Shown here: in pieces, positions 26,345-35,348 of the stretch
Numbering within the stretch: position 1 is the first letter of the stretch
Layout of the letters: the number at the start of each line of letters is the position of its first letter
NCBI RefSeq assembly: GCF_030160715.1
Contig: NZ_BSOW01000013.1
Location: 1-64,000, forward strand
Direction of reading: 5' to 3'
Source: Bradyrhizobium iriomotense
GTDB lineage: Bacteria; Pseudomonadota; Alphaproteobacteria; Rhizobiales; Xanthobacteraceae
Length of the DNA stretch: 64,000 nt
The notes under the pieces: generated by a model
What the model was told of the DNA's origin: nothing
The model's input: the letters and a program-made list of their open reading frames with translations, nothing else
The model's database searches: none
Translations under genes and position numbers: made by a program

Positions 26345-26989
26345 ATGCAAGACATCGTCAAGCCGGCCACGCGGATATTGATCGTCGACGACCATCCGGT
26401 CGTCGTATTTGGTTGCAGGTCGCTGTTCGCGTCGGATCACTCGGTCCGGATCGACGAGGCCAGTGACGCAAAGTCCGGTCACCGCGCCTTCGTCAGCAAG
26501 CGTCCCGACGTCACCCTCATCGACATCAGCCTGCCCGACGTCTCCGGTTTCGAATTGATGCGCCGCATCCGCAAGGACGATCCGGACGCCAAGATCATCA
26601 TGCTCAGCACCAACGACGATCCTGCGTTCGTGGTCCGGGCGGTCGAGATGGGCGCGCAGGGCTATGTCTCCAAGGCCGACGACACCAAGATCCTGGTCAA
26701 GGCCGTGCGCAAGGTCGCGGCCGGCGACAATTTCATCTCGCCGCAGCTCGCGGAGGCCGTGACCTTTTCCGGCGCGGCGATCAAGGCGAACCCAGCCTCG
26801 CAGATGACGTCGCGCGAATTGGAGATCCTGCGGCTGCTGGGGCGCGGCGACAAGATCGTCGAGGTCGCAGAAGCGCTCGGTATCTCCTACAAGACCGTCG
26901 CCAACACCACGTCGCTGTTGAAGCAGAAGCTTGGCGCGAAAAACCACTCCGACCTGATCAGGATCGCGGTGGCGATCGGGATGAACTGA
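26345..26989 (+). CDS. LuxR/NarL-family response regulator
   Basis: A 214-aa regulator. Receiver domain (about 9-125): acidic pair in IVDDHPVV (Asp15-Asp16), phospho-acceptor Asp60 in VTLIDISLPDVSGF, and Lys in GYVSKADD. DNA-binding domain (about 150-210): LuxR HTH with TSRELEILRLLGRGDKIVEV and ISYKTVANTTSLLKQKLGAK. No sensor kinase gene is adjacent, so it is an orphan here, and its signal is unknown. The second response regulator at 38081 has the same layout but a different sequence. Confidence 0.93.
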   Translation: MQDIVKPATRILIVDDHPVVVFGCRSLFASDHSVRIDEASDAKSGHRAFVSKRPDVTLIDISLPDVSGFELMRRIRKDDPDAKIIMLSTNDDPAFVVRAVEMGAQGYVSKADDTKILVKAVRKVAAGDNFISPQLAEAVTFSGAAIKANPASQMTSRELEILRLLGRGDKIVEVAEALGISYKTVANTTSLLKQKLGAKNHSDLIRIAVAIGMN

Positions 26990-27447
26990 GCTCGGTCGTC
27001 CGCACCGAACGGATACGCTTCCAGCAGCAGGAAAAGACAGCAGGCGCGTCGCGCCGAGCTTCAAACCGTGGTGCGATCCGCGATCATCGCTTTGATACGA
27101 TCGGGAAAAGCTGGAACGTTTTCCGGCGCAAACCGTTTTTGCCCTTGACGATGAGATGACACCCGACCAAAAGCTCACGGCGAACGATTTGACGGGGCCC
27201 TGGTTTTCGAACCGGCGTCCGAACGCGGATAAAACAGGTCTGCACACGTAACGACAGACCCTTCCAGGAGAGGGCTGCGGCATCGCCGCAGCCCTTTTTC
27301 TTGCGACGCATTAAGCCGGAGTCGGCACGGGAAGCGGTTTCCCGATGCTGCAAAACGCTTTATGGTGCCCCCAGCTTGCTACGGCAAAACAAAGTAACAT
27401 CATTTAAATCAAAGGTTTAGGCGATCGGCCGGCCTTTGGAGGGCGGT
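26990..27447. other. 458-bp intergenic stretch with a strong terminator, possible small RNA
   Basis: No protein gene is convincing. A strong terminator at 27272-27299 lies 283 bp past the response-regulator stop and 149 bp before thrC. Two TTGACG hexamers (near 27145 and 27189) could be -35 elements for a short transcript ending there, though no good -10 follows either. Confidence 0.4.
27272..27299 (+). terminator. Strong Rho-independent terminator
   Basis: GGGCTGCGGC pairs with GCCGCAGCCC around the 3-base loop ATC and is followed by TTTTT. Confidence 0.85.
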
Positions 27448-28866
27448 TTGACTCGATATATCTCCACCCGGGGCGAGGCCCCCGAGCTTGGCTTCTGCGA
27501 CGTGATGCTGACCGGGCTTGCCCGCGATGGCGGGCTCTATGTGCCCCTCGTCTGGCCGCAGCTCTCGCCAGGGACGATCGCAAGCTTCTTCGGCCGGCCC
27601 TATTGGGAGGTTGCGGTCGACGTGATCCGTCCCTTCACCGGCGGTGAGATCTCGGATGCCGATCTCGGCCGCATGGCGAACGAGGCCTACGCCACCTTCC
27701 GCCATCCGGCCGTGGTGCCGCTGCGCCAGATGTCGCCGCATCAATTCGTGCTCGAGCTGTTTCACGGTCCGACGCTCGCCTTCAAGGACGTCGCGATGCA
27801 GCTGATCTCGCGGCTGATGGATCATGTGCTCGCCAAGCGCGGCCAGCGCACCACCATCGCGGTCGCGACCTCCGGCGACACCGGCGGCGCTGCCGTCGAA
27901 GCCTTCGCGGGCCTGGAGAATGTCGACCTCATCGTGCTGTTTCCGCACAACCGCGTCTCCAACGTGCAGCAGCGCATGATGACGACGACGGGCGCTGCCA
28001 ACGTGCATGCGCTCGCGATCGAAGGCACGTTCGACGACTGCCAGGCGCTGGTGAAGGGGATGTTCAACCATCACCGCTTCCGCGACACGGTCGCGCTGTC
28101 CGGCGTCAACTCCATCAACTGGGCGCGCATCGTGGCGCAGGTGGTCTACTATTTCACCTCGGCGGTCGCGGTCGGCGCGCCGGCGCGGCAGGTCGATTTC
28201 ACCGTGCCGACCGGCAATTTCGGAGACATCTTTGCAGGCTACGTCGCCAAGCGCATGGGGCTTCCGGTGCGGTGCCTTCGCATCGCCGCCAACGTCAACG
28301 ACATCCTGGCGCGCACGCTCAAGACCGGCATCTACGAGGTGCGCGAGGTGCACGCCACCGCATCGCCGTCGATGGACATCCAGATCTCCTCGAATTTCGA
28401 GCGGCTGATGTTCGAGGCCGGCCGGCGCGATGCGGCCGGCGTGCGCCGGCTGATGGACTCGCTGAAGCAGTCGGGACGTTTCGTGCTGCCCGACGCCACG
28501 CTCGCCGCGATCCGCGAGGAGTTCGACGCCGGCCGCGCGGACGAGACTGAAACCTCGGCTGCGATCCGGGCCGCCTGGCGCGAGGCCGGCGAGCTCGTCG
28601 ATCCCCATACTGCGGTGGCCCTCGCAGTGGCCGATCGCGACACCACGGACACGACGGTGCCCAACATCGTGCTGTCCACTGCGCATCCCGCCAAATTCCC
28701 CGACGCGGTCGAGGCCGCCTGCGGCATGCGGCCGCAATTGCCGGCCTGGCTCGACGGGTTGATGACCAAATCCGAACACATGAAGGTGATGAAGAACGAT
28801 CAGGCCGAGGTAGAGCGGTTCGTGTTGTCGGTCAGCCGCGCCGCCAAGCAGGGAGTTGCCGGATGA
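27448..28866 (+). CDS. thrC: Threonine synthase
   Basis: A 472-aa PLP enzyme. The N-terminus (M)TRYISTRGEAPELGF is typical of the longer bacterial ThrC. The PLP Lys lies in GPTLAFKDVAMQL, and the phosphate-binding ATSGDTGGAAVEAF and C-terminal VPTGNFGDIFAGY are clear. It converts O-phosphohomoserine to threonine. The start is placed at TTG 27448 because GGAGGG (27438-27443) lies just upstream and no ATG or GTG gives the family N-terminus. It overlaps the M16 peptidase gene by four bases. Confidence 0.94.
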   Translation: MTRYISTRGEAPELGFCDVMLTGLARDGGLYVPLVWPQLSPGTIASFFGRPYWEVAVDVIRPFTGGEISDADLGRMANEAYATFRHPAVVPLRQMSPHQFVLELFHGPTLAFKDVAMQLISRLMDHVLAKRGQRTTIAVATSGDTGGAAVEAFAGLENVDLIVLFPHNRVSNVQQRMMTTTGAANVHALAIEGTFDDCQALVKGMFNHHRFRDTVALSGVNSINWARIVAQVVYYFTSAVAVGAPARQVDFTVPTGNFGDIFAGYVAKRMGLPVRCLRIAANVNDILARTLKTGIYEVREVHATASPSMDIQISSNFERLMFEAGRRDAAGVRRLMDSLKQSGRFVLPDATLAAIREEFDAGRADETETSAAIRAAWREAGELVDPHTAVALAVADRDTTDTTVPNIVLSTAHPAKFPDAVEAACGMRPQLPAWLDGLMTKSEHMKVMKNDQAEVERFVLSVSRAAKQGVAG

Positions 28867-30152
28867 GCGTCGAGATCTCCAAGCTTGCCTCCGGCCTCAC
28901 CGTCGTCACCGACAATATGTCCCATGTCGAGACCGCCGCGCTCGGCGTCTGGGCCGGCGTCGGCGGCCGCGACGAGAAGTCGAACGAGCATGGCATCTCG
29001 CACCTGCTCGAGCACATGGCGTTCAAGGGAACGACGCGGCGCTCCTCGCGCGAGATCGTCGAGGAGATCGAGGCCGTCGGCGGCGATCTCAATGCCGGCA
29101 CCTCGACCGAGACGACGTCCTACTACGCGCGGGTGATGAAGGCCGACGTGCCGCTGGCGCTCGACGTGCTCGCCGACATCCTCGCCAATCCCGCCTTCGA
29201 GCCGGAGGAGCTCGAGCGCGAGAAGAACGTCATCGTGCAGGAGATCGGTGCTGCGCAGGACACGCCCGACGACGTCGTGTTCGAGCATCTCAACGAGCTC
29301 TGCTATCCCGACCAGCCGATGGGCCGTTCGCTGCTCGGCACCGCCAAGACGCTACGCGGCTTCAACCGCGACATGCTGCGCGGCTATCTCTCCACGCATT
29401 ATCGCGGCCCCGACATGGTGGTGGCCGCCGCAGGTGCGGTCGATCACCGTCAGGTCGTGGACGAGGTCGAGAAGCGGTTTGCAAGTTTCGAGGCGACGCC
29501 GGGACCGAAGCCGGCGCCTGCGATGTTCGGCAAGGGCGGCGCGAAGGTGGTGCATCGCGAGCTCGAGCAGGCGCATCTGACGCTGGCGCTGGAAGGCGTG
29601 CCGCAGACCGACCCGTCGCTGTTCTCGCTCCAGGTCTTCACCAACATCCTCGGCGGCGGGATGTCGTCGCGGCTGTTCCAGGAGGTGCGGGAGAAGCGCG
29701 GGCTGTGCTACTCGATCTACAGTTTCCACGCGCCCTATACGGATACCGGTTTCTTCGGGCTCTACACCGGCACCGATCCGGCGGACGCGCCGGAGATGAT
29801 GGAGGTCGTCGTCGACATCATCAATGATTCGGTGGAGACACTGGCCGAGGCCGAGATCGCGCGTGCGAAAGCACAGATGAAGGCGGGCCTGTTGATGGCG
29901 CTGGAGAGCTGCTCTTCGCGCGCCGAGCAGCTTGCGCGGCACGTGCTGGCCTATGGGCGGCCGCAGACCGTGCAGGAACTGGTCGCCCGAATCGACGCCG
30001 TCAGCGTCGAATCGACGCGAAATGCGGCACGAGCGCTATTATCGCGGAGCCGCCCCGCGGTTGTTGCATTGGGCAGCGGCAGGGGTCTGGACACGGCGGT
30101 GTCTTTTGCGGAAGGATTGACCCGGGCGCGAGCTAAGGCGAGGCTCCACTAG
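28863..30152 (+). CDS. M16 family zinc peptidase (mitochondrial processing peptidase-like)
   Basis: A 429-aa pitrilysin-family protein. The inverted zinc motif HLLEH is in GISHLLEHMAFKGT, and the distal Glu is in LEREKNVIVQEIGAAQD. The C-terminal inactive-repeat hallmark LGGGMSSRLFQEVREKRGLC is present. It is the bacterial relative of the mitochondrial processing peptidase beta subunit, with no signal peptide visible. Coupling to thrC by an ATGA overlap is common in alphaproteobacteria. Substrate unknown. Confidence 0.92.
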   Translation: MSVEISKLASGLTVVTDNMSHVETAALGVWAGVGGRDEKSNEHGISHLLEHMAFKGTTRRSSREIVEEIEAVGGDLNAGTSTETTSYYARVMKADVPLALDVLADILANPAFEPEELEREKNVIVQEIGAAQDTPDDVVFEHLNELCYPDQPMGRSLLGTAKTLRGFNRDMLRGYLSTHYRGPDMVVAAAGAVDHRQVVDEVEKRFASFEATPGPKPAPAMFGKGGAKVVHRELEQAHLTLALEGVPQTDPSLFSLQVFTNILGGGMSSRLFQEVREKRGLCYSIYSFHAPYTDTGFFGLYTGTDPADAPEMMEVVVDIINDSVETLAEAEIARAKAQMKAGLLMALESCSSRAEQLARHVLAYGRPQTVQELVARIDAVSVESTRNAARALLSRSRPAVVALGSGRGLDTAVSFAEGLTRARAKARLH

Positions 30153-30196
30153 GAGCTGTGCCGGAAGGCTCATGTTGCGCCCCCGGGAAGCATCAC

Positions 30197-30784
30197 ATGG
30201 CCCTCTTTCGCTTGCCATCCAGTGGACCTGCAGCCCTCGCCCCGCGCGGCAACGGGCTGCTGTTGCGTGCGCCGCAGATGTCCGACTTCCTGCAATGGGC
30301 GCATCTGCGCGAGGGAAGCCGCGATTACCTGACGCCCTGGGAGCCGATCTGGCCGTCCGACGATCTCACCCGCTCGGGCTTCCGCCGGCGCCTGCGCCGC
30401 TATGCCGAGGACATCGCGGCGGACCGGTCCTATCCGTTCCTGATCTTCCGGGAACTCGACAGCGCCATGGTCGGTGGCATTACGCTCGCCAATGTCCGCC
30501 GTGGCATCGTCCAGGCCGGCACGATCGGCTACTGGGTCGGGCAGCCCTACGCCCACCGCGGCTATATGACGGCGGCGCTGCGGGTGTTGCTGCCGACCCT
30601 GTTCGGCGAGCTCAACCTGCACCGGGTGGAGGCCGCCTGCATCCCGACCAATGCGCCCTCGATCCGGGTGCTGGAGAAGTGCGGCTTCTCCCGCGAAGGG
30701 CTGGCGCGCCGCTATCTCTGCATCAACGGGGTCTGGCAGGACCATCTGCTGTTCGGCCTGCTGCACGAGGATTTCCGCGGCTAA
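30197..30784 (+). CDS. GNAT N-acetyltransferase (RimJ-like)
   Basis: A 195-aa acetyltransferase from ATG 30197 (MALFRLPSSGPAALA); an upstream start at 30158 is less likely. The acetyl-CoA motif region reads IGYWVGQPYAHRGYMTAALR, and the later motif has HRVEAACIPTNAPSIRVLEK followed by CGFSREGLARRYLCINGVW, the RimJ/RimL pattern. It may acetylate the N-terminus of a ribosomal protein; the substrate is inferred only from family. It lies 44 bp after the M16 gene. Confidence 0.88.
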   Translation: MALFRLPSSGPAALAPRGNGLLLRAPQMSDFLQWAHLREGSRDYLTPWEPIWPSDDLTRSGFRRRLRRYAEDIAADRSYPFLIFRELDSAMVGGITLANVRRGIVQAGTIGYWVGQPYAHRGYMTAALRVLLPTLFGELNLHRVEAACIPTNAPSIRVLEKCGFSREGLARRYLCINGVWQDHLLFGLLHEDFRG

Positions 30785-30888
30785 CCAAGCCGAAAATTGC
30801 CTTGTTGTGTTGCCCTATCCTGTGCCTTGGGTTCGCCGATTTTGGCGATATAAGGCGCAGCAGGCCGGCGATCCGCCGGGACATTGTC

Positions 30889-31569
30889 ATGGAGTATGGT
30901 CCCTTGAAGGTGAGAGAGCTTCGGTCCTCGCAGGCCGCGCTGCGGCGAGGTCCGGTGATCGCGCTGGCGTTGTCGATGGCGTTCGCGGCGGCCTCGCCGG
31001 CGGCTGCGCAGTCGCTGACTGACCGCTTCAAGAGCCTGTTCGGCGGGTCCTCGGACGAGCCGCCGGCCCAGACCACGACCCCGGCGCCCGGCCAGCCGGC
31101 CGACACCCAGGCCGAGATCGACTGCCCGTCCGTCACGGTGCGCGCGGGCGCATCCACCTACGCAGTCGCCGCCCCCGGCAAGCAGGCGATCGGCAACGAC
31201 GTGCGCTACCAGGCCTCGATCACCAAGATGGCGCGCGAATGCGTTCGCAATGGCAGCGAAATCACCGCGCGGATCGGAATCCAGGGCCGCGTCGTCGCCG
31301 GCCCCGCCGGTGCGCCGTCGTCGGTCGAGATTCCGCTGCGCGTCGCGGTCGTGCAGGGTGGCATCGGCGAAAAGGTGATCGGGTCGAAGGCCTATCGCAC
31401 GACGGTGGCGATGTCCGAGGACGGTAGCGCGCCCTTCACCTTCGTCGCCGAGGATATCGTCTATCCGATGCCGTCGTCCGCGGTCGCCGATTCCTACATC
31501 TTCTACGTCGGCTTCGACCCGCAGGCGTTGTCGGGCAGCTCAAAGGCGGCGCCGAAAAAGAAGAAATAG
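30889..31569 (+). CDS. Secreted hypothetical protein
   Basis: A 226-aa protein from the ATG at 30889. The signal peptide PVIALALSMAFAAASPAAAQ ends in AxA. A Ser/Gly/Pro linker follows (SLFGGSSDEPPAQTTTPAPG), then a beta-rich domain from about 75 with VRAGASTYAV, ITKMARECVRNG and EIPLRVAVVQGG. It ends in a lysine run (PKKKK). The same-domain proteins in Bradyrhizobium are unnamed, and I do not recognise a function. It is the last gene before the convergent atp operon. Confidence 0.7.
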   Translation: MEYGPLKVRELRSSQAALRRGPVIALALSMAFAAASPAAAQSLTDRFKSLFGGSSDEPPAQTTTPAPGQPADTQAEIDCPSVTVRAGASTYAVAAPGKQAIGNDVRYQASITKMARECVRNGSEITARIGIQGRVVAGPAGAPSSVEIPLRVAVVQGGIGEKVIGSKAYRTTVAMSEDGSAPFTFVAEDIVYPMPSSAVADSYIFYVGFDPQALSGSSKAAPKKKK

Positions 31570-31740
31570 CGGCATAGACCGAACGCCCTCGTGCCCCGGA
31601 CGCAGCGCGGCACGCAGTGACGCGCTGCAGAGCCGGGGCCCACGCTTCCATCGCGCTGGGTCCCGGCTCTGCGTTGCACGCTGCACCGCGTCCGGGACAC
31701 GAGAGCAATTCGAGCCCCACCAACACCGTGTCAGTCAACG

Positions 31741-31772
31741 AAAAAGCCGGCGCTCATCGCGCCGGCTTTTTG
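31741..31772. terminator. Bidirectional terminator between the secreted protein and atp genes
   Basis: AAAAAGCCGGCGC and GCGCCGGCTTTTT are perfect inverses around a short loop, with A/T runs on both sides, so it can end transcription from either strand. It is 20 bp past the atpF1 stop. Confidence 0.85.
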
Positions 31773-31791
31773 ATTTGTGAGGAAACTCGCC

Positions 31792-32277
31792 TCAGTTCAG
31801 CTTCTGCCGAACCTCGGTGATGCCCTTGGCGAGCAGGTCGTCGGCGACCTGGCCCTTGACCGACTGCGACAGGATCGTGGAGGCGGCCTGGACGGCGGCC
31901 TCTGCGGCTGCGGCGCGGACGTCGGCGAGTGCCTGGGCCTCGGCGAGCGCGATCTTGCTCTCCGCGGTCTTCGTTCTGCGGGCGACGAAATCCTCCATCT
32001 TCGCCTTGGCTTCGGCCGCGATGCGCTGGGCTTCGGACTTTGCGTTGGCGATGATGTCCTGGGCCTCACGCTCGGCGCTGGCGCCGCGGGCCTTGTAGTC
32101 GGCGAGCACCTTGGCCGCCTCCTGCTTGAGGCGCAGGGCGTCGTCTAGCTCGGCCTTGATGCGCTCGGCGCGATGGTCGAGCGCCGTCATCACCGACTTG
32201 AAGACCCCGAGATAGCCGAACACGACCATCAAGATCACGAAGGCGACGGCGACCCAGGTTTCAGGATCGAAGAACAT
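31792..32277 (-). CDS. atpF: ATP synthase F0 subunit b
   Basis: A 161-aa protein. One N-terminal helix (WVAVAFVILMVVFGYLGVF) is followed by a long charged coiled coil (HRAERIKAELDDALRLKQEA onward). It forms, with subunit b', the peripheral stalk that holds F1 against the a-c rotor. It is the last gene of atpI-atpB-atpE-atpF2-atpF1, six bases after the b' gene. Confidence 0.94.
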   Translation of the reverse strand: MFFDPETWVAVAFVILMVVFGYLGVFKSVMTALDHRAERIKAELDDALRLKQEAAKVLADYKARGASAEREAQDIIANAKSEAQRIAAEAKAKMEDFVARRTKTAESKIALAEAQALADVRAAAAEAAVQAASTILSQSVKGQVADDLLAKGITEVRQKLN

Positions 32278-32283
32278 ATCGGA

Positions 32284-32850
32284 CTAACCCTTCAAGGATG
32301 CATCAACAGCGGCATTGACCGACGTCGCATCCGGAACGACACCGGTGAGCTGCTGCACGATGGCGCCCGCCGCATCGGCCGCGATGCCGCGGACGTTGCT
32401 CATGGCGGCCGCACGGGTCGAGGCGATGGTCTTCTCCGCCTCGGCGAGCTTCTTCGCCAATTGCTCTTCCAGGGCCTTGCGCTCGGCTTCCGCCTGGGCA
32501 TTGGCCGTCTCGCGGGATTCGTTGCCGATCGCCTGCGCCCGCGAGCGCGCCGAAGCGAGCTCGCCCTCATAGGCCTTCAGCGCCGCGTCGGACTGGTCCT
32601 TCAGCTTCTGCGCTTCGGCGAGGTCACCCTCGATCTTGTTCTGACGCGCCTCGATCGCGCCGCCGACGCGCGGCAAGGCGAGCTTGGACACGATCACGTA
32701 AAGGATGACAAAGAAGATCGCGAGCGACACCAGCTGCGAAGCGAAGGTGCTGCTCTCGAACGGCGGAAAGCCGCCGCCGTGATGACCGCCATCGGCTTCG
32801 GTGTGGGCGTTGGCCGGCTGGCCTTTTGCCCCGCCATGACTCTCGGCCAT
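32284..32850 (-). CDS. atpF2: ATP synthase F0 subunit b'
   Basis: A 188-aa protein, the diverged b-type subunit of alphaproteobacteria and chloroplasts. A His/Gly-rich N-terminus (TEADGGHHGGGFPPFESSTF) precedes one helix (LVSLAIFFVILYVIVSKLAL) and a long coiled coil. The N-terminal extension is typical of b'. It lies 60 bp after atpE. Confidence 0.93.
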   Translation of the reverse strand: MAESHGGAKGQPANAHTEADGGHHGGGFPPFESSTFASQLVSLAIFFVILYVIVSKLALPRVGGAIEARQNKIEGDLAEAQKLKDQSDAALKAYEGELASARSRAQAIGNESRETANAQAEAERKALEEQLAKKLAEAEKTIASTRAAAMSNVRGIAADAAGAIVQQLTGVVPDATSVNAAVDASLKG

Positions 32851-32910
32851 GGAGTACTCCTGTTGCTGTCACGCGCCGCTTCGGATGAAGCGGCGCGAAA
32901 GAAGTCGTTC

Positions 32911-33138
32911 TCAGAAAACGAACAGCAGAAGCAGCGCGATCAGCAGCGAGAAGATGCCGAGCGCTTCGGTCACGGCGAAGCCGAAGATCAGGTTGCCGAA
33001 CTGGCCCTGCGCGGCCGAGGGGTTGCGGACGGCTGCGGCGAGGTAGTTGCCGAAGATCACGCCCACGCCGACGCCCGCACCGCCCATGCCGATGCACGCG
33101 ATGCCCGCGCCGATAAGTTTTGCTGCTGCCGGATCCAT
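32911..33138 (-). CDS. atpE: ATP synthase F0 subunit c
   Basis: A 75-aa two-helix hairpin. The polar loop is ARNPSAAQGQ-like (VRNPSAAQGQFGNL), and the proton-carrying Glu sits in the second helix, FAVTEALGIFSLLIALLLLF. It forms the rotor ring. The gene lies 53 bp after atpB with a GGAG-type site upstream. Confidence 0.96.
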   Translation of the reverse strand: MDPAAAKLIGAGIACIGMGGAGVGVGVIFGNYLAAAVRNPSAAQGQFGNLIFGFAVTEALGIFSLLIALLLLFVF

Positions 33139-33191
33139 TTTAGACTCCTTGGAAGAAAGATTGGGTTGTGGGTGGAAATTCCCCGGACCGC

Positions 33192-33941
33192 TCAGTGTCC
33201 CGGATGAATGGCGTCGTTGAGGTAGATGCAGGTCAGGATCGCAAACACATAGGCTTGCAGGAACGCGACCAGAATCTCGAGAGCGTACAGCGCGATGGTG
33301 AGCGCCAGCGGCAGCACGCCGCCCACCCAGCCGATGGCGCCGAGCGAGAAGCCGAGCATGGCGACGAAGCCCGCGAACACCTTCAGCGCGATGTGGCCGG
33401 CCAGCATGTTGGCGAACAGACGAATGCTGTGTGAAACCGGCCGCAGGAAGAACGACAGGACCTCGATGAACATCACCAGCGGCAGGACGTAGCCGGGGAC
33501 GCCGTGAGGAACGAAGATGCTGAAGAATTTCAGGCCGTTCTTGTAGACGCCGTAGATCAGCACGGTGAAGAACACCAGCAGCGCCAGCGCTACGGTGACG
33601 ATCAGATGGCTCGAGATCGTGAAGGTGTAGGGGATGATGCCGACCATGTTCGAGACGCAGATGAACATGAACAGCGAGAAGATCAGCGGGAAGAACTTCA
33701 TGCCTTCCGCGCCGGCGGTCGAACGGATCGTCGAGGCGACGAACTCGTAGGAGATTTCGGCGACCGACTGGAGGCGTCCCGGAACGAGCTGGGTACCGCT
33801 CGCCAGCATCAGGAGCGAGATGATCGCCACGGCGATCAGCATGTAGAGCGATGAATTGGTGAAGGCGATCGTTTGATTGCCGATATGGCCGATCGTGAAG
33901 AGAGGCTCGATGTTGAACTGGTGGATCGGATCGATTTTCAT
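33192..33941 (-). CDS. atpB: ATP synthase F0 subunit a
   Basis: A 249-aa membrane protein with five to six helices. The essential Arg is in SHSIRLFANMLAGHIALKVF, and the C-terminal helix is EILVAFLQAYVFAILTCIYL. It forms the proton channels against the c ring. It is followed by atpE, as in other alphaproteobacterial split F0 operons. Confidence 0.96.
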   Translation of the reverse strand: MKIDPIHQFNIEPLFTIGHIGNQTIAFTNSSLYMLIAVAIISLLMLASGTQLVPGRLQSVAEISYEFVASTIRSTAGAEGMKFFPLIFSLFMFICVSNMVGIIPYTFTISSHLIVTVALALLVFFTVLIYGVYKNGLKFFSIFVPHGVPGYVLPLVMFIEVLSFFLRPVSHSIRLFANMLAGHIALKVFAGFVAMLGFSLGAIGWVGGVLPLALTIALYALEILVAFLQAYVFAILTCIYLNDAIHPGH

Positions 33942-34046
33942 CGGCGCGGCATCTCTTGGTCTGCCGGGCGAGCCGGCGGGTCTCTGTATGCCGGCCGGGC
34001 CGGCCCGCCCCGGCGAAGCCGGCGCGAAAATTCCTCTTGGCTCCGG

Positions 34047-34421
34047 TTACGAACCGCCGCGCCTGCTTGAACCCGCGCCCGCCGATCTCACCACGTTCAC
34101 CACGCCGGCCACGAAGCCCAGCAGCGTGAACACGATAAATCCGAAAGGCGACGTCGACAGCAAACGGTCGAAACCCCAGCCAATCCCCGCTCCGACAATG
34201 ACCCCGGCGATCAACTCGGAGGATAGCCGGAAACCAAGCGCCATCGCCGAGGCTCTGGCCGCTCCGTCTCCACCTTCACCTGCGGGTTGCTCGGTCTTGA
34301 TCCTGCGGTCGCGAAATTCGGACAACCGCTGATTAAGACTTCCGAGCCTTGCGGAAAGCGCAGCCTCCTCGGGCGATTTATCGCCATTTCCATTCTCGCC
34401 GTGCCCCGTGCCTGTATTCAT
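34047..34421 (-). CDS. atpI: AtpI/AtpZ-like ATP synthase accessory protein
   Basis: A 124-aa protein. A charged N-terminus (EEAALSARLGSLNQRLSEFR) is followed by two helices (SSELIAGVIVGAGIGWGFDR and FGFIVFTLLGFVAGVVNVVR), the standard AtpI layout. It probably helps c-ring assembly or ion supply. First gene of the operon, 67 bp from a good promoter. Confidence 0.88.
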   Translation of the reverse strand: MNTGTGHGENGNGDKSPEEAALSARLGSLNQRLSEFRDRRIKTEQPAGEGGDGAARASAMALGFRLSSELIAGVIVGAGIGWGFDRLLSTSPFGFIVFTLLGFVAGVVNVVRSAGAGSSRRGGS

Positions 34422-34744
34422 GCAACGAAGACCCGAAACGCCGCGGTTGAATGGAAATTACGCCCGCCACCCTCGAAAGCCGCGCGGACCATACTGACCG
34501 CACATAATCAAGTCAAGCCAAGTCACGATTGCGTCGTTTTCGTTTATCTATTTGATATTGCTTGAGATAACGCTGCCTTCCCCAGCGCCGCACACAGCGT
34601 GACGCCGCACCGCAGCAGCTCGCGTCGCAATCAGCGGCTGTTGCCCGGATTTGGCCGCTCTACGGGTATCGAACGAGGTGCGGAAATCGCTCATCCCACC
34701 GGCGCGTTTTTCGCGCCCGGGGTGTAGGATTGGGGGCAGGTCAG
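34422..34744. other. Intergenic stretch with the atp promoter
   Basis: No gene is seen in this 323-bp gap between divergent genes. It contains the atp promoter at 34488-34516. The remainder is unremarkable apart from a short direct repeat, TCAAGTCAAGCCAAGTCA near 34508. Confidence 0.6.
34488..34516 (-). promoter_or_regulatory. Sigma70-like promoter of the atpI-B-E-F2-F1 operon
   Basis: On the minus strand, TTGACT (34516-34511) and TATGGT (34493-34488) are separated by exactly 17 bp. The expected start site leaves a leader of about 60 bases before atpI. Confidence 0.65.
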
Positions 34745-35284
34745 ATGATTTTCCGACGGAGCAGCGCCATGAGGTCAGCGACGTCATCCACATGGTTTTC
34801 GGCGGCGGTCATCGCGGTGGCAGTCACGGCGGGCGGCGGTCTCGTTGCCGCGCAATCGGCGCCCGAGAGCGAGAACGGCCGCTACACCATGACGCCGACC
34901 CCAGACGGCGTGTTGCGGCTCGATACGCGCACCGGGGTGGTGTCCACCTGCTCGAACAACGGGGCGGGCTGGGCCTGCTACGCCGTGCCCGACGAGCGCT
35001 CGGCGCTCGATGCCGAGATCGGCCGCCTGCAGGCCGAGCTCGAGAAGCTGAAGGCACAGTCGGCTGCCGCGCCGACCGTCTCCGGCAAGATCGAGGACGC
35101 GCTGCCGAAATCGGACTCGCTGAAGAAGGCCGAGCCGAAAATTGCCGAGAACAACCGCAAGATCGAGGTCCCGCTGCCGAGCGATCAGGACGTCGACCGC
35201 GTGGTATCCTTCCTGGAGCGCGCCTGGCGGCGGTTGATCGAGATGGCCAACCGCGTGCAGAAGGACGTGTCGGGGAAGATCTAA
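34745..35284 (+). CDS. Secreted/membrane-anchored hypothetical protein with coiled coil
   Basis: A 179-aa protein from ATG 34745. An N-terminal hydrophobic segment (STWFSAAVIAVAVTAGGGLV) ends in AAQSAP as a signal peptide or anchor. Then comes GRYTMTPTPDGVLRLDTRTG, with a Cys pair (STCSNNGAGWACYAV), and a coiled coil (LDAEIGRLQAELEKLKAQSA). The C-terminal helix reads VDRVVSFLERAWRRLIEMAN. Not a named family that I recognise. It is divergent from atpI. Confidence 0.7.
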   Translation: MIFRRSSAMRSATSSTWFSAAVIAVAVTAGGGLVAAQSAPESENGRYTMTPTPDGVLRLDTRTGVVSTCSNNGAGWACYAVPDERSALDAEIGRLQAELEKLKAQSAAAPTVSGKIEDALPKSDSLKKAEPKIAENNRKIEVPLPSDQDVDRVVSFLERAWRRLIEMANRVQKDVSGKI

Positions 35285-35348
35285 TGCCCTGTTGACGTTG
35301 TCTCGATGTCGTCCCGGCGAAAGCCAGGACAACGTAAGAAGGTCGTTC

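Noticed and set aside
30172..30888. Upstream extension of the secreted protein frame (465 codons in all)
   Set aside because: The first part lies inside the GNAT gene in another frame; the signal peptide starts only at 30889.
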